From Roseiarcus sp963836695 (lineage in GTDB: Bacteria; Pseudomonadota; Alphaproteobacteria; Rhizobiales; Beijerinckiaceae), in contig CAWIKX010000007.1 in the NCBI GenBank assembly GCA_963836695.1, positions 1 through 64,000 of the forward strand: a stretch of DNA of 64,000 nucleotides, in the 5' to 3' direction. How positions within the stretch are numbered: position 1 is the first letter of the stretch; every line of letters starts with the position of its first letter. This document shows positions 44,964 to 53,715 of this stretch, piece after piece. Position numbers and translations under genes: made by a program. A model generated the notes under the pieces. The model saw only the letters and a list, made by a program, of their open reading frames with translations. It was not told the DNA's origin and ran no database searches.

Positions 44964-45407
44964 ATGACGCTGACATACGAGAATGAGGCTTCGACCATCG
45001 ACGGTTTCGCGGAATCGGCACAGTCTCAGTGGGTCGCCGCGGTGAGCGACCGCTGCGAGAAGACGCGGGGCGTGTCGCTGGCAGCGCTGGATGGGATGCC
45101 GATCTCCTCCAAATTCTGTTCGTGGATCGGGCGGTCGGGGCGCCGCTATGTCTTCTCGGTCTATCCGGCGTCGGAGTGTCCAGCGTTTCACGACGCGGTT
45201 CTGCTCGCCGTCATTCGCGACATGACAGGGCGGCGCTGCGCTGTTTCCGTGCGGGACACGGGGGGCCTTCCGGAGCCGGTCGTCGCCGCCACGCAGCGAG
45301 AGCTCCGCGCATTCGGCCCGGGCCTCGAGTTGCATCTCCACTTGCTGGCCACGTCGGCCGCAGAGCGCGCGGCTACTCTCGCCGATCTGACAGGCGGCGA
45401 AGTCTGA
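44964..45407 (+). CDS. Hypothetical protein
   Basis: 147 residues, no signal peptide or membrane segment. The chain looks folded: STIDGFAESAQSQWVAAVSD, RYVFSVYPASECPAFHDAVL, RRCAVSVRDTGGLPEPVV, and FGPGLELHLHLLATSAAERA. It is not a family I recognise. The ATG follows GGGTCGGGGGCG. It may be a conserved rhizobial protein next to the plsC/ftsEX block, but its location says nothing firm about its role. Confidence 0.62.
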   Translation: MTLTYENEASTIDGFAESAQSQWVAAVSDRCEKTRGVSLAALDGMPISSKFCSWIGRSGRRYVFSVYPASECPAFHDAVLLAVIRDMTGRRCAVSVRDTGGLPEPVVAATQRELRAFGPGLELHLHLLATSAAERAATLADLTGGEV

Positions 45408-45422
45408 CGGGAAGCTTGCGCC

Positions 45423-45980
45423 TTATTGGTTTGCTCTCAATTTCGCCGCGAGCCACTCCAGATCACGATCGCGGACGCCGATCTCCCTAAGATGATCATA
45501 AGTCTCAAGCACATACTCGATATTGCGGCCGAACTGACCCTGGCCGGCGCGGACATGCTTGAGCATCGCATCCCGGTCAAGTCGTCCCGCATATTGGTCG
45601 TGGAGCCGGTCGGCGACATAGGTCACAGCGAAGACGCGTTCTCCACATTCAAGCGTCACGGGAGCGAGCCGTTCGAGATAGACGGAAGTCACCTGTTCGC
45701 GCTCCCTCAGGTAGCGAATCGTCGCTTCGCGCAACGCCGCATCGACCTCGAAGGCAACTCCAGGACATGCGCCGCCGCGATCGAGGCCAAGCACCAGTCC
45801 CGGCCGCTCAGGCGACCCGCGATGAACATGCGAATAAATGCACAGGCTTCTGCGCCAGCCGCGGAGCAGAGCTTTGCACCGTCGCGCGTAGGCGAATCCG
45901 GGCCGCCACATCAGCGACCCGTACCCGAATACCCAAAGATTGCCCGCTGAGACGGGCGCGGCGACGTCCGAAACTGTCAC
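45423..45980 (-). CDS. ChaC-type gamma-glutamylcyclotransferase
   Basis: 185 residues from the GTG at 45980, which overlaps the tyrA stop; upstream in-frame sequence lies in tyrA and was rejected. The signature LWVFGYGSLMWRPGFAYA at residues 14-31 and the catalytic-region SVYLERLAPVTLECGERVF fit the glutathione-specific gamma-glutamylcyclotransferase (ChaC) family, which releases 5-oxoproline and Cys-Gly from glutathione. The C-terminal region (GQFGRNIEYVLETYDHLREI) is typical. Probably last gene of the chorismate mutase-hisC-tyrA operon by overlap. Confidence 0.88.
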   Translation of the reverse strand: MTVSDVAAPVSAGNLWVFGYGSLMWRPGFAYARRCKALLRGWRRSLCIYSHVHRGSPERPGLVLGLDRGGACPGVAFEVDAALREATIRYLREREQVTSVYLERLAPVTLECGERVFAVTYVADRLHDQYAGRLDRDAMLKHVRAGQGQFGRNIEYVLETYDHLREIGVRDRDLEWLAAKLRANQ

Positions 45981-46939
45981 GGAGCCGGCTCGTCGGTCTC
46001 CGTGGCGTGCCGGCCAAAGTCCGGCGCCGCGGTGTCCTGGCCCTCGGCGACGATTCCGAGTCTTATCGCTCGCGTCCGGGTGAAGAGGCGAAACAGTCCA
46101 TCGCCATCGCCCCGGCGGATCATGCGCTGCAAGGCGGTCAGGTCCTCGTTGAAGCGGCCAAGCATCTCGAGCACCGCGTCCTTGTTGTATAAAAAGACGT
46201 CGCGCCACATGGTCGGGTCGGACGCGGCGATGCGGGTAGCATCGCGAAACCCGCCCGCTGAGAACTTAATGACCTCGGATTGGGTCACCTCTTCAAGGTC
46301 GGCCGCGGCGCCAACAAGGTTATAGGCGATGAGATGCGGCACATGGCTCGTGATCGCCAGCACAAGGTCGTGATGCGCGGGGTTCATGATTTCAACATGC
46401 GACCCGAAGGCTTCCCAGAGGGTCCGGACCTTCTCGACCGCCTCGGCGTCCGTGCCCTCGGGGGGTGTTAGAATGCACCAGCGATTGATGAACAGGGTCG
46501 CGAAGCCTGCGTCCGGCCCCGAATATTCCGTGCCTGCGACCGGATGCGCTGGAACCAAGCGCACATGAGACGGCAACGACGGTCTTAGCGCTGCGATCAC
46601 GGCCCCCTTGACCGAGCCGACGTCCGATACGATCGCCCCTGCCCGAAGCGATGGTGTGATGGCGCGCGCAATCGCCTCGTTGGCGCTGACCGGCGTGCAG
46701 AGAATGACACAATCGGCTTGGGCCACGGCGCGAGCCGGATCGTCGGTGACGACATCGCCAAGTCCAAGCGCTTTTACCCGCTCCAATACCCCGACCGATT
46801 GGTCGGCAAGGACGATGCGCCGCGCAGCATGGCGTCGGCGCGCGGCGCGGGCGATCGACGAGCCAATCAGCCCTACGCCGATGATCGCCAATTCTTCGAA
46901 GATCGGCTCGGCGAGCGGCTGCCCGAGCCGATCAACCAC
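45977..46939 (-). CDS. tyrA: Prephenate/arogenate dehydrogenase
   Basis: 320 residues; tyrosine biosynthesis, NAD(P)+-dependent. The Rossmann motif IIGVGLIGSSIARAAR is near residue 19; next come ILCTPVSANEAIARAI, SDVGSVKGAVIAAL, VPAHPVAGTEYSGPD with the catalytic His, and the helical dimerisation domain (HHDLVLAITSHVPHLIAYNL, FSAGGFRDATRIAASDPTMW). It overlaps hisC by 8 bp upstream and the ChaC gene downstream. Cyclohexadienyl specificity cannot be read from the sequence alone. Confidence 0.93.
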   Translation of the reverse strand: MVDRLGQPLAEPIFEELAIIGVGLIGSSIARAARRRHAARRIVLADQSVGVLERVKALGLGDVVTDDPARAVAQADCVILCTPVSANEAIARAITPSLRAGAIVSDVGSVKGAVIAALRPSLPSHVRLVPAHPVAGTEYSGPDAGFATLFINRWCILTPPEGTDAEAVEKVRTLWEAFGSHVEIMNPAHHDLVLAITSHVPHLIAYNLVGAAADLEEVTQSEVIKFSAGGFRDATRIAASDPTMWRDVFLYNKDAVLEMLGRFNEDLTALQRMIRRGDGDGLFRLFTRTRAIRLGIVAEGQDTAAPDFGRHATETDEPAP

Positions 46940-48047
46940 CTTCGCCTCGCATGAACTCCGTGAGCGCGGCGATTACGCCCTTGTTCGCCTCTTCGCCGCC
47001 AACCGTCAGACGCAGCGAATCAGGCAGGCCATAGGCCGCGACCGCCCGGAGGATGAATCCGCGCGCGCTCAAAAATGCGTCAGCGCCCGCAGCGGTTCGC
47101 CCGGATTGCTTGGGGAAGGTCAGCAGCAGAAAGTTTCCAACGCTCGGCGTCACTTCGATTCCGAGCGTGGCTGCCTCCTCCGCCAACCAGGTCAGCCAGC
47201 GCGTATTGTGCGCGATCGCGCCTTCGACATGCGCCGCATCGCCAACACTTGCGACGCCTGCCGCCTGCGCCGCCCCGTTTAGATTGAACGGTCCGCGAAC
47301 TCGATTCAATGCGTCAACGACATGCGCCGACCCGTAGGCCCAGCCGATGCGCAGGCCCGCAAGCCCGTGGATCTTGGAAAAGGTCCGGGTCACGACGACG
47401 TTGTCAGCCGTCTGAGCCAGTTCCAGGCCCGCCGCATAATCGTTGCGGGTGACGTATTCGGCGTAAGCCGCGTCGATCACCAGAAGCGTGTGCTCCGGCA
47501 GCCCGTCGTGCAGGCGCTTCACTTCTGAGAACGGAATGTAGGTGCCAGTCGGATTGTTTGGATTCGCGAGATACACGACCTTCGTGCGAGCGCTCACCTT
47601 TGCGAGAATCGCGTCCACGCTGGCGGTTCTGTCCGTCTCCTCGGCGACGACTGGCATCCCGCCTGCCGCCCGAATGCAGATCGGATAGGTCAGAAAGCCG
47701 TACCGGCTATAAAGCCCCTCCTCGCCGGGGTGCAGAAAGACATGCGCCAGCAGCGCGAGCAACTCGTCGGAGCCGTTGCCGCAGATGATCCGGGAAGGAT
47801 CGAGGCCATAACGCCGGCCGATCGCTTCGCGGAGCGCGGTCGAGGCGCCATCGGGATAAAGCTCGAGGCGGTCGGTCAGCGCACGCACGGCCTCGATAGC
47901 CCTTGGCGATGGGCCAAGCGGCAACTCGTTTGACGAGAGCTTATGAACCTTGTCCACCCCGGGCACATGGCTCTTGCCCGGCACATAGGGATCGATTTCG
48001 AGGATTGCCGCCCTGGGCTGGGGACGGACGGGAGCAGCGGGGGTCAT
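46932..48047 (-). CDS. hisC: Histidinol-phosphate aminotransferase (aromatic-type HisC)
   Basis: 371 residues from the ATG at 48047. PLP class I/II aminotransferase: LSSNELPLGPSPRAIEAV near residue 35, IICGNGSDELLALLAHVF, YLANPNNPTGTYIPF, LVIDAAYAEYV, and the PLP lysine in VVTRTFSKIHGLAGLRIGWA near 235. In this operon, between chorismate mutase and tyrA, HisC-type enzymes often double as aromatic/tyrosine aminotransferases; that is inference from context. The upstream frame to 48137 overlaps the chorismate mutase gene and was rejected. Confidence 0.92.
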   Translation of the reverse strand: MTPAAPVRPQPRAAILEIDPYVPGKSHVPGVDKVHKLSSNELPLGPSPRAIEAVRALTDRLELYPDGASTALREAIGRRYGLDPSRIICGNGSDELLALLAHVFLHPGEEGLYSRYGFLTYPICIRAAGGMPVVAEETDRTASVDAILAKVSARTKVVYLANPNNPTGTYIPFSEVKRLHDGLPEHTLLVIDAAYAEYVTRNDYAAGLELAQTADNVVVTRTFSKIHGLAGLRIGWAYGSAHVVDALNRVRGPFNLNGAAQAAGVASVGDAAHVEGAIAHNTRWLTWLAEEAATLGIEVTPSVGNFLLLTFPKQSGRTAAGADAFLSARGFILRAVAAYGLPDSLRLTVGGEEANKGVIAALTEFMRGEGG

Positions 48048-48063
48048 AACCGCTTCGATAGCC

Positions 48064-48915
48064 TCAATTTGCGCGCGGGCGCAACGTTGAGGCGTCGAAC
48101 CGGTCTGCATGAGCGCCGATTTCGGAAGCGCGGACATCAGCGCCCCCGACCGACCGCAGGGCCTCGCTCACCGCGTCCGAGGCGGCGGCGCCCGGGCGGG
48201 CCACAAGAAGCGCAAGCCCCATCCCACTTGCGGCTGAGCCGATCGTTTCGGCTCCGATAGATCGCAAGGCGTGCGGGACTTCGGCTCGCCATCGGTCGAG
48301 AGTGACAAACTCCAGAACCACATCGCGCGCCATCCCATCGACCAATGGCTTCGAGATTACAAAGACCGGCATGCCCGCGGGATGATCCGCGCGCTCGACG
48401 AATGGCAACCGGGCGATGATCTTCGGCGCGTCCGGCGGAGCAAGCTTCGTCCACCAGGCGCCGGCCCCCGGTCCCCCGTCGACGGCGAACATGCCGAGAT
48501 CTCCGACTAAGTCACTAACCGCCTGAATCACCTCGCTCGTCCCGAAGTGCGGTGCACAGGGCGCGGTGAAGCCAAAGTGAAAACGCGCCGAGTCCCGCAT
48601 TGCGGCGTCGCCGGCGGAAACGTCGACATGGACGCTATAGGGCGCCTGAACATAGGTGAAGGTGGAAATGATCACCCGCCAGATGCCCTCGACGGTGTCG
48701 AGCGGCAAAAGACCCCGATGGCGCTCGACGAGCGCCCGCATCATCGAGGCCTCCCGCGCTGGACGAAACGCGGAGCCGCCGCCCTGGCGCGTCTTGATCT
48801 CGATCAAACGGTCAATGACACGCCCTCGCTCCATGAGCAGTTCGTGCATTTGCTTGTCGATCCGGTCGATCTCCACTCTGAGATCGGCGAGAGTCGGCGG
48901 CGGGGGTTGGGACAC
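48064..48915 (-). CDS. Chorismate mutase (AroQ-type) with C-terminal extension
   Basis: 283 residues. The first 95 form an AroQ helical chorismate mutase domain: LADLRVEIDRIDKQMHELL, then RGRVIDRLIEIK and REASMMRALVERHRGLLP. The rest is a conserved rhizobial extension of unknown fold (SVHVDVSAGDAAMRDSARF, TSEVIQAVSDLVGDLGMF, ARLPFVERADHPAGMPVFVI), with an alternating strand/helix plan that might bind a regulator. It leads the operon with hisC (16 bp) and tyrA, giving a chorismate-to-tyrosine module. The C-terminal domain could provide feedback control, but this is unproven. Confidence 0.88.
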   Translation of the reverse strand: MSQPPPPTLADLRVEIDRIDKQMHELLMERGRVIDRLIEIKTRQGGGSAFRPAREASMMRALVERHRGLLPLDTVEGIWRVIISTFTYVQAPYSVHVDVSAGDAAMRDSARFHFGFTAPCAPHFGTSEVIQAVSDLVGDLGMFAVDGGPGAGAWWTKLAPPDAPKIIARLPFVERADHPAGMPVFVISKPLVDGMARDVVLEFVTLDRWRAEVPHALRSIGAETIGSAASGMGLALLVARPGAAASDAVSEALRSVGGADVRASEIGAHADRFDASTLRPRAN

Positions 48916-48977
48916 GGGAAAGCCCGCTCCTTTCTAGGGAATGGGGCCGGTCATACAGAGAAGCGCCCCAGGACGGC

Positions 48978-50243
48978 TCAGGTGTTCATCGATTCGAAGA
49001 AGCTCGCGTTGCTCTTCGTCTCGCGCAACTTGCCGAGGAGGAACTCGATGGCGTCAACCGTGCCCATCGGGTTGAGGATGCGCCGCAGCACATACATCTT
49101 CTTGAGAATATCCGGCGGGACGAGCAACTCTTCCTTGCGGGTTCCGGATCGGGTGATGTCCATCGACGGGAAGGTGCGTTTGTCGGCCACCTTGCGATCG
49201 AGAATGATTTCCGAGTTGCCCGTTCCTTTGAACTCTTCGAAAATGACTTCGTCCATTCGCGAGCCGGTGTCGATGAGCGCGGTTGCGATGATGGTCATTG
49301 ACCCGCCCTCTTCGATATTCCGGGCCGCGCCAAAGAAACGTTTCGGGCGCTGGAGCGCATTGGCGTCGACCCCGCCAGTCAGGACCTTTCCGGACGAAGG
49401 CACGACAGTATTGTAGGCTCGCCCGAGCCGGGTGATCGAATCGAGCAGGATGACCACGTCGCGCCCGTGCTCGACGAGCCGCTTCGCCTTTTCGATCACC
49501 ATCTCTGCGACCTGGACGTGGCGCACCGCGGGCTCGTCGAAGGTCGAGGACACCACCTCGCCATTCACCGAACGCTGCATGTCCGTCACTTCTTCCGGAC
49601 GCTCGTCGATGAGAAGCACGATCAAATAGCATTCCGGATGATTGGCGGTGACGGACTGGGCGATGTTCTGCAGGAGCACCGTCTTGCCAGTGCGCGGTGG
49701 CGCGACGATGAGCGCGCGCTGCCCCTTGCCGATCGGCGCCACAATATCGATGACGCGGGACGACAGATCCTTTCGGGTCGGATCCTCGACCTCGAGCTTC
49801 AGGCGCTCGTTGGGATAGAGCGGCGTCAGATTGTCGAAATGAACCTTGTGCCGGGTCTTTTCCGGATCTTCGAAGTTGATCGCATTGCACTTGAGCAGGG
49901 CGAAGTACCGTTCCCCTTCCTTCGGACTGCGGATGACGCCCTCGACCGTATCGCCGGTCCTGAGCCCCAACCGCCTTATCTGGGACGGGGATACGTAAAT
50001 ATCGTCGGGCCCCGGGAGATAATTCGCGTCGGCCGAGCGCAGGAAGGCGAATCCGTCCTGCAAGATCTCGACAACTCCCTCGCCGATGATCTCCACGTCC
50101 ATGCTGGCAAGCTGCTTTAGAATCGCGAACATCAACTCCTGCTTGCGCATAGCCGATGCATTTTCGACCTCGTTCTCCTCGGCGAAGGCCAGGAGCTCGG
50201 TTGGCGATTTCTGCTTTAATTCCTTGAGTTTCATTTCCCGCAT
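48978..50243 (-). CDS. rho: Transcription termination factor Rho
   Basis: 421 residues, the standard size. Hexameric RNA helicase. The N-terminal helix bundle starts MREMKLKELKQKSPTELLAF. The primary RNA-binding cold-shock fold is DGFAFLRSADANYLPGPDDI. The ATPase core has Walker A IVAPPRTGKTVLLQNIA near residue 175, YLIVLLIDERPEEVTDM, Q-loop STFDEPAVRHVQVAEMVIEK, and R-loop TRSGTRKEELLVPP. Two candidate ATGs lie 9 bp apart; the first gives the family N terminus. Essential in most alphaproteobacteria. 243 bp separate it from hemJ. Confidence 0.97.
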   Translation of the reverse strand: MREMKLKELKQKSPTELLAFAEENEVENASAMRKQELMFAILKQLASMDVEIIGEGVVEILQDGFAFLRSADANYLPGPDDIYVSPSQIRRLGLRTGDTVEGVIRSPKEGERYFALLKCNAINFEDPEKTRHKVHFDNLTPLYPNERLKLEVEDPTRKDLSSRVIDIVAPIGKGQRALIVAPPRTGKTVLLQNIAQSVTANHPECYLIVLLIDERPEEVTDMQRSVNGEVVSSTFDEPAVRHVQVAEMVIEKAKRLVEHGRDVVILLDSITRLGRAYNTVVPSSGKVLTGGVDANALQRPKRFFGAARNIEEGGSMTIIATALIDTGSRMDEVIFEEFKGTGNSEIILDRKVADKRTFPSMDITRSGTRKEELLVPPDILKKMYVLRRILNPMGTVDAIEFLLGKLRETKSNASFFESMNT

Positions 50244-50486
50244 TGGCGGACCTTACCTTGGACTTCCGGTCCCAAGGACCTGCAAAGTCATGAGACTTGA
50301 TGGGTGATGGCGCTGACGATTTCGAAGTGGAAGTCGGTCGTGTCAGGGCCGCGCGACAGAAGTTGGATCGGGCGATCCGTGCCGCTTAAAAACCCGCGTT
50401 GATGAAAGCGGGCGCAGGTTCATAGCCTTGTTTGTGGAATTTTTCAACCGGCATTTGTGGCCCAGCCGGGTTGATTTCAAGGCGCG

Positions 50487-50909
50487 TTAGAACGGCTTCA
50501 CCACCGCCAAAACGACAATCACGATCATGAGAACCGTCGGCGCCTCATTCAAAATTCGGTAGAACCGAGCTGACCGCTTATTGCCATCCTCGCCGAAAGT
50601 GCGAACGCAGCGCGCGAAATAGCCGTGGAGGCCAGCGAGGCCCAGAACCAGAATGAACTTCGCCTGCCACCAGCCATCCCGCCAATCCTCGGTTAGGTAA
50701 ACCAGCGTGAACCCGGTCAAAAAGACGAGAACCATCGACGGGTTGACGATTCCCTTGAGAAGCCGCCTCTCCATCACCTTGAACGTCTCTGAAACGTCGG
50801 AGCCTTTCGGAGCATCAGCGTGATAGACGAATAGCCTCGGTAGATACAGCATTCCCGCCATCCAGGCGATGATAGCGAGGATGTGCACTGCCTTAACCCA
50901 AAGTATCAT
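50487..50909 (-). CDS. hemJ: Protoporphyrinogen oxidase HemJ
   Basis: 140 residues from the ATG at 50909, giving the family start MILWVKAVHILAIIAWMAGM. Integral membrane protein with four helices; the conserved His is in the first (VHIL), and YLPRLFVYHADAPKGS follows. Oxidises protoporphyrinogen IX to protoporphyrin IX in haem synthesis. Further helices: NPSMVLVFLTGFTLVYLT, FILVLGLAGLHGYFARC, and VLMIVIVVLAVVKPF. The HemJ-Rho pair is normal for Rhizobiales, but hemE and the rest of the haem genes are not adjacent here. Confidence 0.93.
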   Translation of the reverse strand: MILWVKAVHILAIIAWMAGMLYLPRLFVYHADAPKGSDVSETFKVMERRLLKGIVNPSMVLVFLTGFTLVYLTEDWRDGWWQAKFILVLGLAGLHGYFARCVRTFGEDGNKRSARFYRILNEAPTVLMIVIVVLAVVKPF

Positions 50910-51382
50910 GGCGAAATCGCTGATCGCGAGCAGCTTGCCGCCACCCGAATGGCCGATGGCATTAGGAGGTCGATTCCGTTCGCGCAAGCGGGCGCGAGTG
51001 GCTTCAAATATACAAATAAGATTCGAACTGTTTCTTCTTCTTTGGGGGCCGGTTGTGCAAGTTGGATTCAATCCAGAGCGCTGAACAGTCACGCATGACG
51101 TAGGGGCGGCGGCTACGCCTGGGCGAGGACTGACGTGGTTAACGTTTCGTTAAGGAATGCGGGCCCTCGCGAAAGAGCATATCCAGACTGTTCAAGTTGT
51201 CCCCGCAATTCCGACGCATTTTCGACACGACCTCCATTCTTTTCCCGACCTGGTCGCCTGTGCGTTGCCGAAACCCCCTCGTTCGAGGCCGCGCGCGGCC
51301 CCCGCCAAACAATCCCCGTTCTCCACGTCTGTCCACAAGCCGCGCCGCTGGTTATAACCACCCGCGATTGACCCTGGGGGCC
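50910..51382. other. Divergent intergenic region between hemJ and ppsR
   Basis: 473 bp. The short hairpin TTAACG-TTT-CGTTAA lies at 51139-51153. Open frames across it lack the family residues of either neighbour. The region must contain the promoters of the hemJ-rho block and of the ppsR-dnaQ block. Confidence 0.5.
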
Positions 51383-52219
51383 GTGTTGGGCCGCAGCTAC
51401 TTCCATCTTCATCTCGTCTCGGACTCGACCGGCGAAACGCTGATCGCCGCCTCTCGCGCTGCGGCGGCGCAATATCAGGGCGTCGCGTCGATCGAACACG
51501 TCTATCCCCTGGTGCGCACGCCCTCGCAGCTCGACCGGGTGATTGCGGAGATCGAAAACGCGCCAGGAATCGTGCTCTTCACGCTGGTCGATTTCGACCT
51601 TTCCAATCGGCTTCAGGCAGGCTGCGAAGCGTCGGGCTCGCCGTGCTTGTCGGTCCTCGAGCCAATACTGACCTTGTTCAAGTCCTATCTCGGACAGAAT
51701 TATACGCCGCGAGCTGGCGCGCAGCACATGCTCAACGCCGACTATTTCAAAAGGATCGACGCGCTCAATTTCAGCATGATCAGCGACGACGGCCAGGCGC
51801 CGGAGAATCTGGAGCACGCCGACATCGTTCTCCTTGGGGTGAGCCGCACTTCAAAGACGCCGACGAGCATCTATCTCGCCAATCGCGGATACAAGACTGC
51901 GAACGTTCCCATCGTTCCGCGCCTGCCCTTGCCCAGCGCCATCGACCATCTTCGCCGTCCGCTGGTTGTCGGCCTGGTCGCTTCGGCAGACCGAATTGTG
52001 CAGATCCGGCAGAACCGGCTTCTCTCCCTCAACGCCGACTCGCAGACCGACTACGTCGACCGCATCGCGGTCGCAGAGGAAATCGCCGCGTCGCGTCGCC
52101 TCTTCGCCGAGCGTGGCTGGTCCGCGATCGATGTCACGCGGCGCTCGATTGAAGAGACGGCGGCGGCGGTGCTCGATCTCTATCGCGAGCACCGCCTTAA
52201 ATTCATCGCCAACGGTTGA
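51383..52219 (+). CDS. ppsR: Pyruvate, phosphate dikinase regulatory protein (DUF299 kinase/pyrophosphorylase)
   Basis: 278 residues from the GTG at 51383, giving the family N terminus LGRSYFHLHLVSDSTGET. Bifunctional ADP-dependent kinase and Pi-dependent pyrophosphorylase that switches PPDK or PEP synthetase off and on. Motifs: the central P-loop-like DIVLLGVSRTSKTPTSIYLA near residue 152, ALNFSMISDDGQAPENLEHA, IVQIRQNRLLSL and AIDVTRRSIEETAAAVLDL at the C terminus. The gene opens the ppsR-maf-aroE-coaE-dnaQ block. Confidence 0.9.
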   Translation: MLGRSYFHLHLVSDSTGETLIAASRAAAAQYQGVASIEHVYPLVRTPSQLDRVIAEIENAPGIVLFTLVDFDLSNRLQAGCEASGSPCLSVLEPILTLFKSYLGQNYTPRAGAQHMLNADYFKRIDALNFSMISDDGQAPENLEHADIVLLGVSRTSKTPTSIYLANRGYKTANVPIVPRLPLPSAIDHLRRPLVVGLVASADRIVQIRQNRLLSLNADSQTDYVDRIAVAEEIAASRRLFAERGWSAIDVTRRSIEETAAAVLDLYREHRLKFIANG

Positions 52220-52224
52220 CGGTC

Positions 52225-52858
52225 ATGGAGGCGGGCCTGTTTCCGCCGTTGTGGCGGGGCGCCGGAACATTGGTTCTGGCGTCGAGGAGCGAAAGCCGTC
52301 GGGCTCTGTTCTTAGCCGCTGGAACTCAACGCTGAGTCCGTGGAGCCCGAGGTCGACGAGCGCGCGGTCGAAGATCGCTATCTGGCCGGCGGCGGCGCGC
52401 TTGACGATCTCGCTACCGAATTGGCCAGGGCCAAAGCCTTCGCCGTCAGCGTGAAGCGCCCGGAGGCTTACTGCATCGGCGCCGATCAGACGCTCACTCT
52501 GGAAGGCAGGATCTTCCACAAGTCGCGCAATCTCGTCGACGGGGCGAGAACGTTGGCGGCGCTATCTGGTAAGACGCATCGCTTGACCTCGTCGTTTTGT
52601 GTCGCCCGGGCCGGGCAGGCGCTCGTCGTCCACAGGGATCATGCCGATCTCACAATGCGAGCGCTCGATCCTGGTGAGATTTCGCGCTATCTCGAACGCG
52701 CCGGACCTGGCGTGTTGACTTCCGTCGGCGTGTATCAAGGCGAGGGCCTGGGGATTCACCTGTTCGAGCATATTGAGGGGGATCACTCCGTTGTTCTCGG
52801 ACTGCCCATGTTGGGTCTCCTCGCGTGGATGCGCCGCGAAAATCTGATCTCGCTGTGA
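52225..52858 (+). pseudogene. maf: Maf-like nucleoside triphosphate pyrophosphatase, one frameshift
   Basis: The ATG at 52225 begins a Maf N terminus: LVLASRSESRRALFLAAG, with the R-x-L box. In that frame it stops at 52332 (GCTGGAACTCAACGCTGA). One base over, LNAESVEPEVDERAVEDRYL continues the domain to 52858, so the sequence has an extra base near 52322. Downstream elements are intact: EAYCIGADQTLTLEGRIFHK with the catalytic Asp, THRLTSSFCVARAG, SVGVYQGEGLGIHLFEHIEG. The corrected length is 210 residues. It removes modified or damaged nucleotides (dTTP/UTP or m7GTP class). Stop overlaps the aroE start. Confidence 0.83.
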
Positions 52859-53715
52859 TGGCTACGAGTGTGCCCCGCGCCGGAGTCGTCGGTTGGCCGA
52901 TCGAGCACTCGCGTTCGCCGATGATTCATGGGTACTGGCTCAAACAATTGGGGATCCCGGGAAGTTATGAGAAGTTTGCTGTTCGACCGGGAGAGTTTCT
53001 TGAATTCGCCGACAGGATCGGCGAAGGCGGACTGGTCGGCGCCAATGTCACTGTCCCTCACAAGGAAGCCGCCTTCAGCGCCTGCGATGCGCGAACGCCC
53101 GTCGCCGAAGCTCTCGGGGCGGTGAACACGCTATGGCGCGAGGACGGTCGTCTCATGGGCGACAATACCGACGTCGCCGGCTTCCTCGCCAATATGGACG
53201 AAAGCGCCCCGGGCTGGGCGGAGCAGCGAGGCTCGGCCGTGGTCCTCGGCGCGGGCGGCGCGGCCCGGGCGATCGTCTACGCGTTGGTCCAGCGCGGCTT
53301 TGAGCGCATTACGATCGCCAACCGAACACAAGCCCGAGCCGAAGCCATCGCGGCGCATTTTGGCGGCCCGACAACGATGGCGGCGTGGTCGGATTTGCCA
53401 AGGGCGTTGGCGGACGCGGATTTGCTCGTCAACGCGAGCTCGCTGGGCATGGTCGGACAGCCGCCGCTCGTGGTCGATATCGGCCCCCTGCCGGAGCGGG
53501 CGGTCGTCGCCGATGCGGTCTATGTTCCATTGCGGACTCCGCTCCTCCAATCCGCCGGCGCTCGTGGACTACGCACGGTCGAAGGCCTGGGCATGTTGCT
53601 TCACCAGGCCGCGCCGGCCTTTGCGCGCTGGTTCAGCAGGAAGCCCGCGGTTACGCCAGCGCTGCGCGCGCTGGTCGAAGCCGAAGTCATCGCGACCCTT
53701 GAGGGTGCGCGGTGA
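52858..53715 (+). CDS. aroE: Shikimate dehydrogenase
   Basis: 285 residues from the ATG at 52858. NADP+-dependent reduction of 3-dehydroshikimate. Motifs: GVVGWPIEHSRSPMIHGYW with the substrate Ser residues, GANVTVPHKEAAFSACD with the catalytic Lys, VNTLWREDGRLMGDNTDVAG with the Asp, and the NADP Rossmann loop VVLGAGGAARAIVYAL. VNASSLGMVGQPPLVVD and GLGMLLHQAAPAFARWF complete the family pattern. Stop overlaps the coaE start (GTGA). Confidence 0.94.
   Translation: MATSVPRAGVVGWPIEHSRSPMIHGYWLKQLGIPGSYEKFAVRPGEFLEFADRIGEGGLVGANVTVPHKEAAFSACDARTPVAEALGAVNTLWREDGRLMGDNTDVAGFLANMDESAPGWAEQRGSAVVLGAGGAARAIVYALVQRGFERITIANRTQARAEAIAAHFGGPTTMAAWSDLPRALADADLLVNASSLGMVGQPPLVVDIGPLPERAVVADAVYVPLRTPLLQSAGARGLRTVEGLGMLLHQAAPAFARWFSRKPAVTPALRALVEAEVIATLEGAR

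Noticed and set aside
51139..51153. Short hairpin TTAACG-TTT-CGTTAA as terminator
   Set aside because: No T-tract follows and no gene ends nearby; the stem is only six AT-rich pairs.
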